Origin: Sporodiniella umbellata | Lineage: Eukaryota; Mucoromycota; Mucoromycetes; Mucorales; Rhizopodaceae | Reading direction: 5' to 3' | DNA: 64,000 nt | Assembly: GCA_025677835.1 (NCBI GenBank) | Contig: JAIXMR010000044.1 | Coordinates: 1-64,000, forward strand | Notes under the pieces: generated by a model | What the model saw: the letters and a program-made list of their open reading frames with translations, nothing else | What the model was told of the DNA's origin: nothing | Databases searched by the model: none | Translations under genes and position numbers: made by a program | Shown here: positions 12,707 through 24,614 of the stretch, piece after piece | Layout of the letters: every line of letters starts with the position of its first letter | Numbering within the stretch: the first letter of the stretch is position 1

Positions 12707-13744
12707 TTAGGCAGAAACAAACTTCTTCATGTTTTCAAGCCAGTTAACGTACTCTTTTTGTTCCTTATACTCGACATAATCAGGCAAAAAGTTGGCTAAT
12801 GCGGAGTCGATTCCGCGCTCTTCTAAATAGTTCACATAAAGCTGTTGAAGATTCTAAAGGTTTAGGGTGGTTAGATTTTTGTTTTTAGTCAAGACAGTAG
12901 TATCAAACCTCGTCTAATTCAGCAAATTGAGGACCGATGTAAAGACCACGTCTTTGCCAGTCAGATTCGGCAGATTGGTCGCTAGCCAGCTTGTTGTCTT
13001 TATAATACATGACGCTTTCAATAGCAATTTCGCCGTCTTGAGAGACAGTATCAACGGTCATAGCACCTTGCCCTTCCTAAAAATAATCAGCATCTACATA
13101 CAAAAAAAAAAGTATCTTACCTTTTCAATGGTTACAGAGGCGCGTACAGGGAAAGATACAGCTTCTTCATCCTCATTGTCTTCAGATTCAATCATATCGT
13201 CTTCAGAAAGAAAGCTATCCTCAGGGGTGTTGTTGATATCAGAGATCGAGAACAAAACACGAATCCTTTAAAAAATTAATTAATAGTTTATGCAGAATAT
13301 GTCTTACTTTTCATTTCCAAATGTTCTAGAAAGAGACACCTCATCAATACCAGCCTTATCATCAAGCTGATAGAGGGTTAGTGTTTTTTTCTTTTTTCAA
13401 AAAAAAAAAAAAAGATTCAAACCTTGAATGAGCTAGCTTCTAAAAAGGTTTGAATGAACTCGGGCTCGCCCTCATCCGATGACTTTTCATATTGAAGCTC
13501 TTCGTCTAATTTGTGAAATAGATCACTGTCTACTAGATGTGAGGAAAGAAAAATTATTAAATGAAATGTGCATTTTTAACCTCTTACCTGAGCCAGTGCC
13601 CATGCGAACAAAGGTGGTAGAGAAAGATCGAGCAGCTTGAAAAGCAGGAGTTACACGAGGCATCGCTTTAGCAGCAAAGACATTTCTGGTGATACTGGAG
13701 CGAGCAGCGTTGCAAAGAGAAGCGCGGAAAATTCTAGAGGCCAT
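12707..13744 (-). CDS. Mitochondrial acidic matrix protein, Mam33/p32 (C1QBP) family
   Basis: Acidic, trimer-forming matrix protein of the Mam33/p32 family, linked in yeast to mitochondrial translation and oxidative phosphorylation. Six exons: 13744-13588, 13532-13423, 13366-13308, 13265-13121, 13076-12909 and 12853-12707; 261 residues, close to the usual size. The N-terminus is a presequence (MASRIFRASLCNAARSS, with an ARSFSTT cleavage-type site). The body shows the family pattern: an acidic segment (SEDDMIESEDNEDEE), GAMTVDTVSQDGEIAIE, and SDWQRRGLYIGPQFAELDE. The conserved C-terminus contains YLEERGIDSALANFL and EYVNWLENMKKFV. All six exons keep frame, with introns of 42-56 bp. The start is 115 bp from the WDR48-like gene's stop, in the same orientation. 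Confidence 0.93.
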
Positions 13745-13859
13745 AGTTTTTGTAGTAGTGAAGAACAAAATAAAAAAAAACTTTTGACAGGGTCTTTTCT
13801 GTTGAAAATAAAAAAATTAAACTCAGTTTCTAATGTGTGTTCTGCCCAGCAGAAAAAAA

Positions 13860-16800
13860 TTATTTTAATCTGTAAATAAGTGGGATATCTCCTCCTGTTT
13901 TCAAAATGTGCTGTCTAATAGCAGCTAAAGTCATGTTGTGCGAAAGCAATATATCTCCACATAGTAGTTCTAACTTAGAAGCTTCCGTATTTAATTTTTC
14001 AGAGATGTACTGTAGGAGCTTTCCTACACGTAACATCCGATTTGCCATTAGCCGGTTGTTTGGTCTATACAAAGGAGAAAAGGTTCAGCGAAAAGTTATA
14101 GATGTTTGTATTTACCCTTCAGGAAGCTCCTTCAGGCTTGTTTCATCAGCAGATCTTAGGGTAAAAGTGAATTTTACTGTGGCTTTAGTAGGTGTTTTAT
14201 CCTATGCATATATTAAATTTTTTGTTCAAAAGGAAAAAGAAAGATATAACTCAGCTTACATAGAGGAGATACGACAGTAACCAAGAAGGAGCTGCATTTA
14301 CAATTGCATCTGCGTCCTTTCCTGCGGACATGACTGTTCCTCGATACAAATCCATTCCAGTAGATGCCTCTGCACTTTCTTCCGCAATCATGATTATGGT
14401 TGATTGCGGGATTTCTAAAGGTGGAAGTTCGCCCGAAGCTGTTGCAGGTGTATACATCCCTGTCTCTTTCAATGACAGCTCTGTGTCCATCAGAGGAAAC
14501 GCTTCCCGTATTGCAGGGGGCGTACTGATTGAAATGGGAGTATTTAATAATGTGGGGATAGTCTGGGGTTCTTCATTGTTCGGTCGGCTAAGTTTAGACT
14601 TCATAGAGAGATTCCTGAACCGACTCATGAAACTACTCGCAGTGGGGGAGGTCGATAGAACGGCAGGAGGCGGGAGTTGAATAGCTGATTCTCGACGTTC
14701 CCTATGGTTGCCCGAAAAATAATCAAGTTGCATATTCAAACAAGGCGGAGCAGTAAAAGGCCCAGCAAAAGGCGGGGCATAAGGTGATTGTTCTGCCTGT
14801 GAGGTTACAGCAGCTGGGGGCATTTTTAAATTGTCTAACAAAGGTAGCGCAGGTATAGAAGGTTTATGGTCTAATCCTGGCTGTTGCTGAGAATTTTCAG
14901 CTTCCTGAGGCTTCACATCCTCCGTCTTTTCTTCCACAAATCGAGTTTTGCCGCTGTTTTGGATTTCCACTTCTCTCTCGATATATTTTTCAAAAAGACG
15001 TGCTAACATCCATTTTCCTAAGTTTACTATAAAGAAATAAGTTCCCTTTCGTTTTTTTCCCTGTCTCACATCTTTGGTCTGTAGATGCTTTGTATTCCTC
15101 GTCTATCTCTGTTTCGTCTATATACAATTCGCAATCAAAGCAGCTTGATTCATGTAGCTGCACAGTAATTACCTACGTATAGTACTAAGTATATGTTGGG
15201 TTCAAGTAATTGTATTGCTTACTCCTATTTTTGTATCCACAGTACACCAGGCTGGAGAGCTCTCTAGGCTATTTATATGTTGTGCTGCTTGCTCAAGACT
15301 TGTCTTTCCAAAGCTTCTAATTTGTACAAACTTGATCAAATCCCATAAAGCTACTACGCCGTCTGAATCTTTGGTTAAAACCTGTCGCCTGTTTTGAAGC
15401 ATCAGATGTGACATAATGCCAGCTTTTCCTATATGAACATATAGCCATTAGTTAAGTCTAAATTTGCTTTTCCGTTTTTAAAGGTTGCCTTTAATAGTGG
15501 ATTCAGGTTCTAGTCTGAGTGGTAACAATGTCTCTTGATCATCCATTTTTCTTTCTTGGGGGCTTGTAGGAACAGAGAGAATCGATCCCGCATATATAGT
15601 AATTTGATCACTTGAGATATATGAATCGCGAATATTTGAATACGTGTCATTGTTGGAAATCAGTTGGGTTGATGAGCTGGCTGGGATGTCAGGATTGAAA
15701 ACTGAATAAGGTAACACTTGGCGGTCTTTGATTGGTGGTACTGAAAGCTGTCAGAAAAAGATAGTGAGAATGGTTAGTGTTGCATTGATTTATATATCTA
15801 AGCATTGTTACCCAGCAGTTAATACTTGAGCTGGATGTAGCTGTCCAAATATAAGAGTCATCAAGGGCTGCAATCTATAATGTTCGTTCAAAACTGTGCT
15901 GTTTTAGATGGATTTTACTTTGACAACACCCGACTTTTCTCTAAATAATCCAACGCATTCACCTACAGACACGCTTCTCCCTGTAATTTCTGTTTTGTTA
16001 ACTAATCCATCTCGTGAACCAGAGTAGAATGTTCTAAGTTCAGGATGATTGGAATAGAGCGACCAGACGGAGTCAGGATGTGTTTCGTAAGTGGCTAAGC
16101 ATCTTCTAGCCCCTACAGACCACATTTTGATAGTAGTATCAGAGGAGCCTGACAAAATCTATACAAAAGCCAAGTTTGTTTTTTTTTTTGTTTGGTTTGG
16201 CAGAAGGAGAAAAAAAACCTACGTATTTCCCATCCTCACTCATGAGCAACGCGCGGATGTTATCCGTGTGCCCTGTAAGTTTGCCTATACGCTTTCCAGA
16301 TTTAGGGTCCCATAGTCGAATTACTTTTTCTGGTGATCCTGAGGCGATCAAACCACCGGATGGGTTTGTCGCTATGGCGTATATTGAGCTTTTGTTTGTT
16401 GTGCTGTATGTTGTATCTACTCAATTGTGTCAATTTGATATTACAAATCCATAAAACCTACTATTGCCGATAGCTTCGTGCTGGCTCAAAGGAGTCGCAT
16501 CTATTGTTATAACCTCCTGCAAATGTGATATGTTCCAAATTTTGATCTTTCTATCTAATCCGCCACTTGCCACCCATCCTGGATGGGATGCATATGTCAA
16601 ACACTTCGCATAATCTGTGTGTGTTCCAATTGTATGGGCGGTTTTCGAAGAGTTGTCATATGGTCTCCATGCTTTTATCGTTCTATCCGAAGACGCTGAT
16701 ACAACTATTTTAAGTTTATAAGTTTCTGTTGTCATCCCCTATGTTTCGTTTACTGCATGTTCCCTTGTCACATAAAACAATATCGTTGACCCAGTCAGTA

Positions 16801-17083
16801 TGCGTTTGCGAAAAAGCTTTACACCTTGATGGTTTCTATGCAGTCATAAAAAAGGTGGTTAAAAAATGTCTGTTGGGATTTGTTTTTCTTTTACGGTCGA
16901 ATCTCTAGTAAATGAAGGACCCAAGTCCCAGCTTGCAATCGCCCCGTCTCTACCAGCAGAATATAAAACTTGGGCATTTTCAGTAGTATCTATTGCCAAA
17001 GAGTTGACACCAAGACAATGGGCCTGCTCATCGTTTGCTGATTTGACTACGTACGAAACTTTGCACCGAGTAGCTACTCCCAT
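13860..17083 (-). CDS. WDR48/UAF1-like WD40 protein (deubiquitinase activator)
   Basis: Homologue of human WDR48 (UAF1) and S. pombe Bun107, a WD40 partner that activates USP1/USP12/USP46-type deubiquitinases. Twelve exons: 17083-16895, 16835-16754, 16704-16458, 16388-16223, 16158-15919, 15874-15812, 15747-15489, 15428-15223, 15172-15070, 15026-14260, 14201-14116 and 14064-13860; all keep frame and give 870 residues. WD repeats include [58 protein letters not shown] and [11 protein letters not shown]. Next come the [14 protein letters not shown] and SCFDCELY segments shared with WDR48, then a Pro/Ser-rich insert. The C-terminal DUF3337/SUMO-like region ends [13 protein letters not shown], as in the family. 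The intron at 15488-15429 starts with GC instead of GT. Confidence 0.92.
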
Positions 17084-17652
17084 CGGGGCTTTTTTTTTTA
17101 CGAGAAATAAAAAAAATGTATTTCTTTTTTTTTTTCTTGCTCAACCAATCCTTCTAGAATGAAATTGAAGTAACGTATTAGTGAGCGTAAATTCGATTAG
17201 AGTACCTTTCGAAAAACACTTGCTTCTTCTTTTTATGTATCTGTGCTGCATCATATATATATATGTATTTAAACTTCAACTAAAAGTTATGAACAGTCTT
17301 TCTGTTTTCAACAGATTTTTGTAGCCAAGGCTATTGGTACCAGTTGAAGTAAAAAGCTAAATGTTCAGCTTGATAGTCTTTTTATAAGTATAAAGTTCCA
17401 CTTGGGATCTAAATATCTAGTCATTTACTGATTTTGGATATATTTGTGTATATAGTATGTATTTTCAACGATATCTAGACAAAAAAAAACATCCAAGCTG
17501 TTTGCGTTTTGGTCGTTAAAGGCACTCCAGTTATTTTTAAATAGCATAAGGGCGTTGCAAATTTGCACTATATTCTAAAAAGAAGTGCAAAGCTTATTTC
17601 ACTCAAATTTGCATGACTCTAAAAGATCTTTTTGAGAGACTAGCTGTATTTA
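17084..17652. other. Intergenic, no gene supported
   Basis: Short AT-rich gap holding the WDR48-like promoter and the 3' region of PTPA, with (AT)n at about 17253-17264. Nothing else is seen. Confidence 0.5.
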
Positions 17653-18853
17653 TTATCGTTGTTGATGGTCTTTTGGAATGAATTTTTCAAAAGGAAACAG
17701 ACTTCCAAATTTGAAGTGCTGGACTACTGGTACTTTCTTTAATACTTCGGCAATAAACATCTTCGTCATTCCTGAGTTTACTTTGCTCCAAGTTAATATG
17801 GAAGCAATGTCGTTTAACATGGGTGAATGCTCAAAAAAAGGTCCTCTTTTTACTTCCAAAATGTATTGAATACATCTGAAATACATGTATTCATTGGATT
17901 CTTCTTCAACCGCTTTTTTACTCAGTACTGATTTTGGCCTTAATAAAGGGTGGTCTACAGTATGATGGTTAGACTTGAATATCTAAGGGTTACATGGTTT
18001 ACCTATTAGCTGAGAGCTTCCCCATACATATGGTAGAAACTGGTGGTCGTCTAGACCCCATACCCCATGGCTGCCAGCAGGTTCTAATGAATACGTTTTT
18101 TGTATTTTACGAACTAATTCCAGATATCTAAATATACATTCAGTCTTAGGGATATACAGTTGTTCATGTAAATCTTTTACCTAACTACAATTCTCAGCAC
18201 AATCGCTTGATAATCTTTTTGTTTCAGTCCTCCTAACAGAGAAATACCTGCTAGCCAAGCAATAAAACTTAGCTCATGACCTGAACCATAATCAATTCTT
18301 GTAGCGTTCCCAAATCCGTTATGAAGATATTCGGCCAACTCAGGTATGGCTCTATGCATATATTCTGGCAACGCTTCTTTCATTAGCTTTTCAGAAGACT
18401 TTTAATAGTTAATATCGAGTTTAGCACTCTCTTTTCTTTCTTTCTCTTACTTGGTGTAGTTTTTCCATCCACTGCCTGAACGCTTTGTTACCAAACCTTT
18501 GAGGGTTGTCTAGTGGTGGAAAGTCATCCAGCCAGGATTCTAAAACTTTCAGCATTTCAAGAATATTTTGTATTTGCTACCAATCGTAGATTTCTAGTTA
18601 GCATGTACTTTAGAAGCTTGTTTCTTTTTTTTTTTTTTTTTTTGGAAATTGTTACAGTTGACACCAAACAGGGATCCGATATCTTTTTCTGACAAACGCT
18701 TTCGTTGAGTAATGCAACGAATGTCATAATTCGATCGAATGCCTCAGACTCGTAAAACAAAGGGATGTCTTTTTGTTCTTTTATACAGCTTATAGGCTCT
18801 TTAGGTAGGTAGCTTTCGTTTATGTTGGGTAGTTGTAATACTGGTCCAAGCAT
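17653..18853 (-). CDS. Serine/threonine protein phosphatase 2A activator (PTPA, Rrd1/Rrd2-like)
   Basis: Peptidyl-prolyl isomerase-type chaperone that helps load metal and activate the PP2A catalytic subunit, in cytosol and nucleus. Exons are 18853-18656, 18576-18451, 18398-18181, 18127-18003 and 17954-17653; 322 residues, the normal length. Family blocks appear in order: [18 protein letters not shown] and [98 protein letters not shown]; and [15 protein letters not shown]. The acceptor at 18128 was chosen because it restores [12 protein letters not shown]. The poly(T) run at about 18630-18645 lies inside intron 1. Confidence 0.95.
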
Positions 18854-18977
18854 ATTTTGTATTTTTATAAACCGAAAAAGAAAAAAAAAAAAAGAAATTT
18901 GAAAATATAAATATCCTTTCCAGCATTTTCCAAGCAAACACCTTTTTTTATTGTACTTTTGGTATTATAACAATTCT

Positions 18978-18980
<3 letters not shown>

Positions 18981-19016
<36 letters not shown>
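18981..19016. repeat. (GT)n microsatellite
   Basis: About 15 uninterrupted GT units followed by ATGTGT, lying between the PTPA promoter and the 3' end of the Bfr1-like gene. Confidence 0.95.
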
Positions 19017-19057
19017 TTCTTATGTAACATATATGTGCGTCTTTTTAATAGAGAAAT

Positions 19058-20640
19058 TTAGACTTGCTCTTCTTTAGTTTCATTGGCAGCTGTTTCCTTT
19101 GCTTCTTCCTCAGCCCTCATCAGAGCTTGAACGCGTTCTTCAGCCTTTTTCTTGTTAGCTTCGGTTGCCATGGGTTGTTCTCTCACAAAGTATTCCTTAC
19201 GTTCCTTCAACTTTTGAAGTGTAGAAGGAATTTCTGAAATCTTTGTAGGGACTGTGACCTTAATGTCAAAGAAGTGCTCCATAGTAGCCAGGGGTAATTT
19301 GAGAGCATCCGATTTTTTACTGTCTTTGACGTTTTCCTTGTTTTTGTTCTGCTTCTTCTTCCCTCCACCAGCAAAGAAAATATCGTCGTCGCGTTTTTTA
19401 ATAACCATACCTTCAAAAGCGTTTTCAATTGCTCCAGCGTCTTCACCTGTGGTCTGGTTGGTCTTGTTGCCTGAGGAAAGGAAGCCTTCCAAAAACAGAC
19501 TCAAATTATCGCACAAAGCAATTTCGTTTTCAAAGGCAGGTAAAGCAGCTAACTCAAGCTCTTGCTTGGCAGCCTCTTGACGTTTATCGTTTTCTTCTTG
19601 TACTTTTCGAAGTTGCTCTTGCTCTTTTTTGAACTCACGTAATTGACGGACGAAAGTATAGTATTCGTCATTGTTTTTGCGATGTTCGTCACGGGCTGTA
19701 CGAAGTTTGGTATATTCTTCATCCAACAATACCTTGAGACGCGTACGTTCATCGAACAACTTATTGCGTACCTCGCGCTGCTTATTTTGGTCGCCAAAGA
19801 TCACTTTGAATTCGGCATCTAATTCTTCATAACGGTCACTCATTTTTTGTGCTTCGGATTCGTCAATGTTCTTTTTAAGCTCATCGTGAATGGCTCTTTC
19901 ACGATCAATTTCCTTTTGTTGATTATCAATGTCCTCGAATGAAAGACGATTGCGTTTCAACAATGAAATTTCTTGAAGCATCTAAAAAAATAGCACCAAA
20001 AAAAAACTTTAAAACCGTGCTGTCATTGTTAGCTTCCAATATTCTTACCTTCTTCTCTTCAACAATTCTTACACCTACTTCAATTTTCCTTTCAAGTTCA
20101 CTATTTTAAAATTTTTAGCAAACCGGTTTGGGTTTTTCATAAAAACAAAACAAGAAACTTCTTACGCAATACGATCATCCACTTCTTCAGTATTTCTGAA
20201 AGGGACTTTGCTTCGAAAAGCCTTGACAGCAGAAAGCTAATACAAAAAGTATATAGAGGTGAATGGGCATCCATTTATAGGATGAGATTACTTCATACCT
20301 TTTTTCTGATGGAATCATTGAGAGCATCTAACTGTTCATAAACAGCTCTACGGCTCTTTTTGAGTTCAGCCTGCTTTTCGCGAATCTCAGAAAGCTCGCT
20401 TTTGATCTCTTCACGACGAGAGTTATCCCCTTTAGCAGGCAATTTGGCAATCTTTTCCTTGATGGCATCCTAATAGCCCTGGTTTGTTTTCTCACTCACT
20501 TTTTTTTTCATCTAACTTACAAATTGCTTTTGAAGCTTTTCAATAGAGGCATTGATGCCTTCTATGTTTTTCTTAAACTCTTCTTCGTTAGGCTTTTTGA
20601 CATGGTCAGGAAGGACGGGAGGTGCAGTAGCTTGAGTCAT
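19058..20640 (-). CDS. Bfr1-like coiled-coil mRNA-binding protein
   Basis: Homologue of S. cerevisiae Bfr1, a polysome- and ER-associated RNA-binding protein linked to secretion and nuclear segregation. Exons are 20640-20521, 20469-20299, 20236-20166, 20100-20049 and 19981-19058; 445 residues, near the yeast length. The start is MTQATAPPVLPDHVKK. Nearly the whole protein is charged coiled coil, with heptad-like runs such as RRAVYEQLDALNDSIRKK and QLREFKKEQEQLRK. Bfr1-type segments include VPFRNTEEVDDRIAELE in the middle, LPAFENEIALCDNL, and a basic GGGKKKQNKNKENVKD tract. A final KERKEYFVREQ helix precedes an Ala/Glu-rich tail. All introns are short (51-66 bp). Coiled coils give weak family evidence alone, but the ordered motifs make Bfr1 the best call. 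Confidence 0.85.
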
Positions 20641-21362
20641 AATGGCCAAAAAAAAAAAGTATAGAGAAAAGAGAGAGGGGGGCTGAGAGATTGAAATTCA
20701 GGGTCTGACAAAAATAAACACAAACTTTGGAGGACCTTCAATTTTCAAAAATATGGACAATATTTTTGATACACAAAAATAAAACGGTTGCTGATATCAT
20801 GTTGGAATACACATAGCACGACATTTACATTAAAAAAAGCTCTAAATCTATTGTGAGCGGTATATTGAGTAGCGTATCAGGCTTTGTTTAGAGTGCCTTA
20901 GCTTTCCGTTTTTTTTAATAGAATGTTGAGGACAGTTTACAGTTACACACAGAACACTAGAATTGAAATTAGCTTTTGAGATTTTTTAAACTAGGTAGTT
21001 TTTAAAACAAAACGCTAAGACCTAAAAGTCAGTATGGTTTACTATGATAAGATAATAAAGACACTTCTGAGCATTTTTATAAATTAGTTGGTGATTAGAG
21101 AATATATCTTTGATGTAGCTGAGACTCAAGTAGTTTTTGCCATTTTTGTTTTAATGTCGGTCAATAGGCAACTGTGCTGCTCCAAAAAAACCTCTTCATA
21201 TTTATAGATAGAGCTTATTACTGAAGGCTTGATTTTTTAGAAGCAAAGTTTAAAATGTGCAATTTACGTGTTTTTATTGGAAAGTGTCAACCAATAATTA
21301 GGATTACGGTAACAACCAACCATTTATCCAATCAAGCTCTCTTTGTTTTATTTTTGTACATA
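20641..21362. other. Intergenic, no gene supported
   Basis: Upstream region of the Bfr1-like gene and downstream region of the Nudix gene. AT-rich, without a recognisable element. Confidence 0.5.
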
Positions 21363-22331
21363 TCAGAGCTTTGTCCGCTTTTCTGTTATACCTACAGCCT
21401 TTGTTTTGTCCTCAAGAGATTTATACACTGCTGCCGTAGATACCGGCAAGCCTAAAATTTCCTGAGTTAGTCTAAGTGTTAGGCCCCATAAGTACGGCAC
21501 GCTAGGTGTTTGTTTTAAATCAATTCCATGTCTCAAAAAGCTGATCGTATCAAAAGGTGCAGCATCAAACATAACAACGGGATTTTTTAAAAGGTATGCT
21601 ATTGGGATCCCTAATACATCAATGAGATTAAGAGATCTGTTTTGTTTTGTTCTTACACATCGTTCTGGCTACCTCTTGCATGGAGGGCTTCATTTTTGGC
21701 GTTTCTTGAGACATCTGTAGAAAAACTTTATTGTCTTTAGTTTGCCTATTTATACGTCTTAATAGTTTTTACTCATTGAATGAACCAGGTTTGTATTGTT
21801 TGTTTTTTCATTAATTATTTCTCTAGGAGGTAGACTTCCCAAGAACAAAAAAGTATTAGAGTTGAGGTTTAAGCCTAGCTCTTCGTTACATTCGCGCACC
21901 GCCGTATGTAAATGATCTATATCTTCAGGATCTGATTTTCCACCTGGGAACCCTATTTGACCAGAATATCTACAGAACGCATTAACGACTTAATATATAT
22001 ATATACTAAAAAAGCAGTTACGGATCGCCCTTTTGAAGTGCGCGTTGGATAAATAGTAGCTGCAATTCCCCAGTTTCTGTCCAGGACTCTTTTAGAAGTT
22101 CATCCACAGTAAGTGATGTGGATTTTCGTGATGTAGTTTCTCTCGGATGCCAACGAATAATAGCTGCAATGGAGGCGTGTCTAGCGTTGGAAGGTAATTT
22201 CGTTGGCAGATTTTTTCCAGCCGACTGAACTCTATCAATAAGTGTTGTCAAAATTGTTTTGTTATCCTCTAGAAACACTATTAATTATATTGGAGCATTG
22301 GAGGTATATTAAATTTACTGTGATTAGACAT
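21363..22331 (-). CDS. Nudix hydrolase, coenzyme A diphosphatase-like (Pcd1/NUDT7/NUDT8 type)
   Basis: Predicted to hydrolyse CoA or acyl-CoA to phosphopantetheine plus 3',5'-ADP. Exons are 22331-22319, 22277-22022, 21969-21773, 21725-21657 and 21610-21363; 260 residues. The Nudix box spans exon 3: GQIGFPGGKSDPED, then HTAVRECNEELGL, matching G-x5-E-x7-REUxEExGU with Asp replacing the first Glu region. Upstream RHASIAAIIRWHP and LLFIQRALQKGDP, and downstream PKMKPSMQEVARTMWIPI, are typical of the CoA-diphosphatase subfamily. PYLWGLTLRLTQEIL is its usual C-terminal helix. The last residues, RTKL, resemble a peroxisomal PTS1 tripeptide. The first coding exon is only 13 bp and the following intron is 41 bp, so the very N-terminus is the least certain part. 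Confidence 0.85.
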
Positions 22332-22474
22332 CTTATATATAAATGATCGCCTTACAAAACTAACTTTTTTAAGTAAATGAAAGAAAAAGGGAGTTTTGTC
22401 AGCATTTATATACTGGTTAACTTTTTTTCACATGGAAGAAAGCGGTATTGTTTGAAAGGCCCTAAAATAGATAC

Positions 22475-22791
22475 ACAACTCTTGAAATCATTGTTTCATT
22501 GGCAATAGAGTTTCTCTTAATTATTCTTATTTTTACTTGGTTGTCTTTTTTCTTTTTTCACATTTGTCATTCCACCATACAACAAAAACAGATTTTTTCC
22601 AGAATCTAGAGCAAAAACCACAATCGAAATTCTTAGCAACAAATCCTGCTATATCAAACAAATAATAAAGCCAAGTGTTGTTTAAGGCGTTGAAAATGAT
22701 CACCGCTTTTTCTAGTGGTTGGAATTTAACAGGCGATATTTAGAAGCTCAAGCCAAAAATGAGCATAGCTTAACATATTAAAATAAGCTCT
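22475..22791 (+). repeat. Left arm of a 317-bp inverted repeat
   Basis: This segment is the reverse complement of 24615-24931 with one difference by eye (seventh base from the outer end, C versus T). The outer end begins ACAACT and the inner end is AAGCTCT. It lies about 140 bp upstream of the Nudix start. No terminal repeat within the arm and no coding potential were seen. Confidence 0.95.
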
Positions 22792-24614
22792 TAAGCAAAA
22801 ACTCCCAATATCCTTCTGAAATACTTGTTTACATAAACATGCAGTTGGTGGTTAAATTTTGTGCTGGCGATATATCATATAAAACAACATAAATAGTGTT
22901 TTGAAACATTAGTCTCCTCAATAGTTTTAGAACATAAACTCCATACCTCATAGTTTTTTTTGTTGCTAGTATCCAGAAAAACTTTAGTCAGCTTATCTAA
23001 ATCATACAGTCAGCTCTTTTTTTATATATTCCGACAAACCTTAAAGCAACCATTTTATATAAACTAAAATTACCGTCTAGCACAATACAGATGTTTGTTT
23101 GAAGTCTTACGTAAAGAGAACGATATTCAACAGCAAAGCCTAAGACTTTGCAGTATTAGACTTGATTTACTCAGATTTTGAAGTTTTCCTTGCTCTATAT
23201 TCGGTTTTGACAGTAATTAAATGAAAAAGTAGATAAACGCTCGGTCCAGATCTAATACCACTAAAGTACCCAATTTGTTTAGGCTCCTTTCTAGCTAAGT
23301 ACTTCTCGGCTTTTGATCCAATAGGTGCGATATTAAAGCAACAAATTAGATATGGGAACCGCATGTCTTCACATTAATTCTAAGATGTCTTTAAAAGTGT
23401 GCTTCAAATACACTTGTTGTAATGGGTTTATTTTTATTATAGTGCTCTATAAATATTTAAGCATCTGCTTAAAAACGTATATCCATTGTAAAAGAAAAAA
23501 CTGAGGACGTTATCTATCAAAACGGCTTCTGCTAGTATTTACGGTCTAACATAGTTTACATAGTTTTCTCTGCAAAAATGAAGTTCTTATAGAATACAAT
23601 CATGCATTGCAGCGTGACTTGTGCGTGCTTTAAGAGTTTTGGCCAGCAGCGTCATATCTAGATATAATGGTCTTGAGACTCCGTACTATGCCTAAAGGAG
23701 GTTTTGAGTATGTTTGGCTGATTGTCAGGTCAGGTTGTGAGTTTAAGTATAATACTATTTATACAAATATATTACAGTTATCTAATTAAATGCAGCCTTA
23801 GACTTCCTCAACCTCCATCTAATAAAAGAGAAGGTGGCAGATGGCGTTGGGCAAATGAGCAAAGAAACGATTATGGGACACTATATCAGCTTTCTAAAAG
23901 CTATGATAAATGAAATGAATCGATAATATCATATGAAAGGTGATTAATTCGCGATGGACAGTGCTCTTATCCATATACCAGACTATATATGCAAATATGT
24001 AGAATCTCACGGTTACCGCTGCACTCAATCCAATTGAGCGATTCTCGTCAGTGGGCAAAAGCAAAGTAAAGCGCAACAAGTTTCTCGAGAAAAAAAGTTT
24101 GATGACTCGGATGAGTGAGGCTTCTAATAGCTTGAAGCTAAGTGATTTTAAAAGGATTGTTGGACATTCTCATAAATGCTTGTACAAGTGTCATAATGGG
24201 CAAACGCTCTGAATAGGTATTTATTCTACGGAAGCAAATGCGTTTGTGACAAAAAAAAACTTATTGAGTTGAAACCACAAAATAAATGAGAGTGTGGTTC
24301 TTTGAGGATAGGCAAAAAAATGGGGAGGGTTTTTCGTACTTTACCTAACAAAACAAAATTGTTTGGAAAAGTGCCATAAGAGAGTGTAGCTTTGAACAAG
24401 AAGAAATCTTTTTTTTTTTTTGTAGCTCTGGTCAATTGATGCCATCTTCTCTAAATCTATGCAAACATGTTCAATGCTGGTAAGCATATCCTAGAGTTTC
24501 ATTGAACTTGGTGCGCTTTTTTCGAATTATATACTATGCATGCCTTAAAATTTCTGATACAGAGAAACCGGAAAAATTGTCGTTTTTTCAAAATACGATG
24601 GCGCTTCTGCTTTG
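22792..24614. other. 1.8-kb loop of the inverted repeat
   Basis: Unique AT-rich DNA enclosed by the two arms. The longest frames (23167-23364 minus, 23722-23913 plus, 23894-24079 minus) are under 70 codons and show no transposase or other family features. With the arms the structure is 2,457 bp long, a plausible size for a non-autonomous DNA element. Confidence 0.6.

Noticed and set aside
23301..23335. CTTCTCGGCTTTTGATCC resembles the 5' end of U2 snRNA
   Set aside because: The match stops after about 15 bases, and the branch-site recognition sequence GTAGTA and stem structures do not follow.
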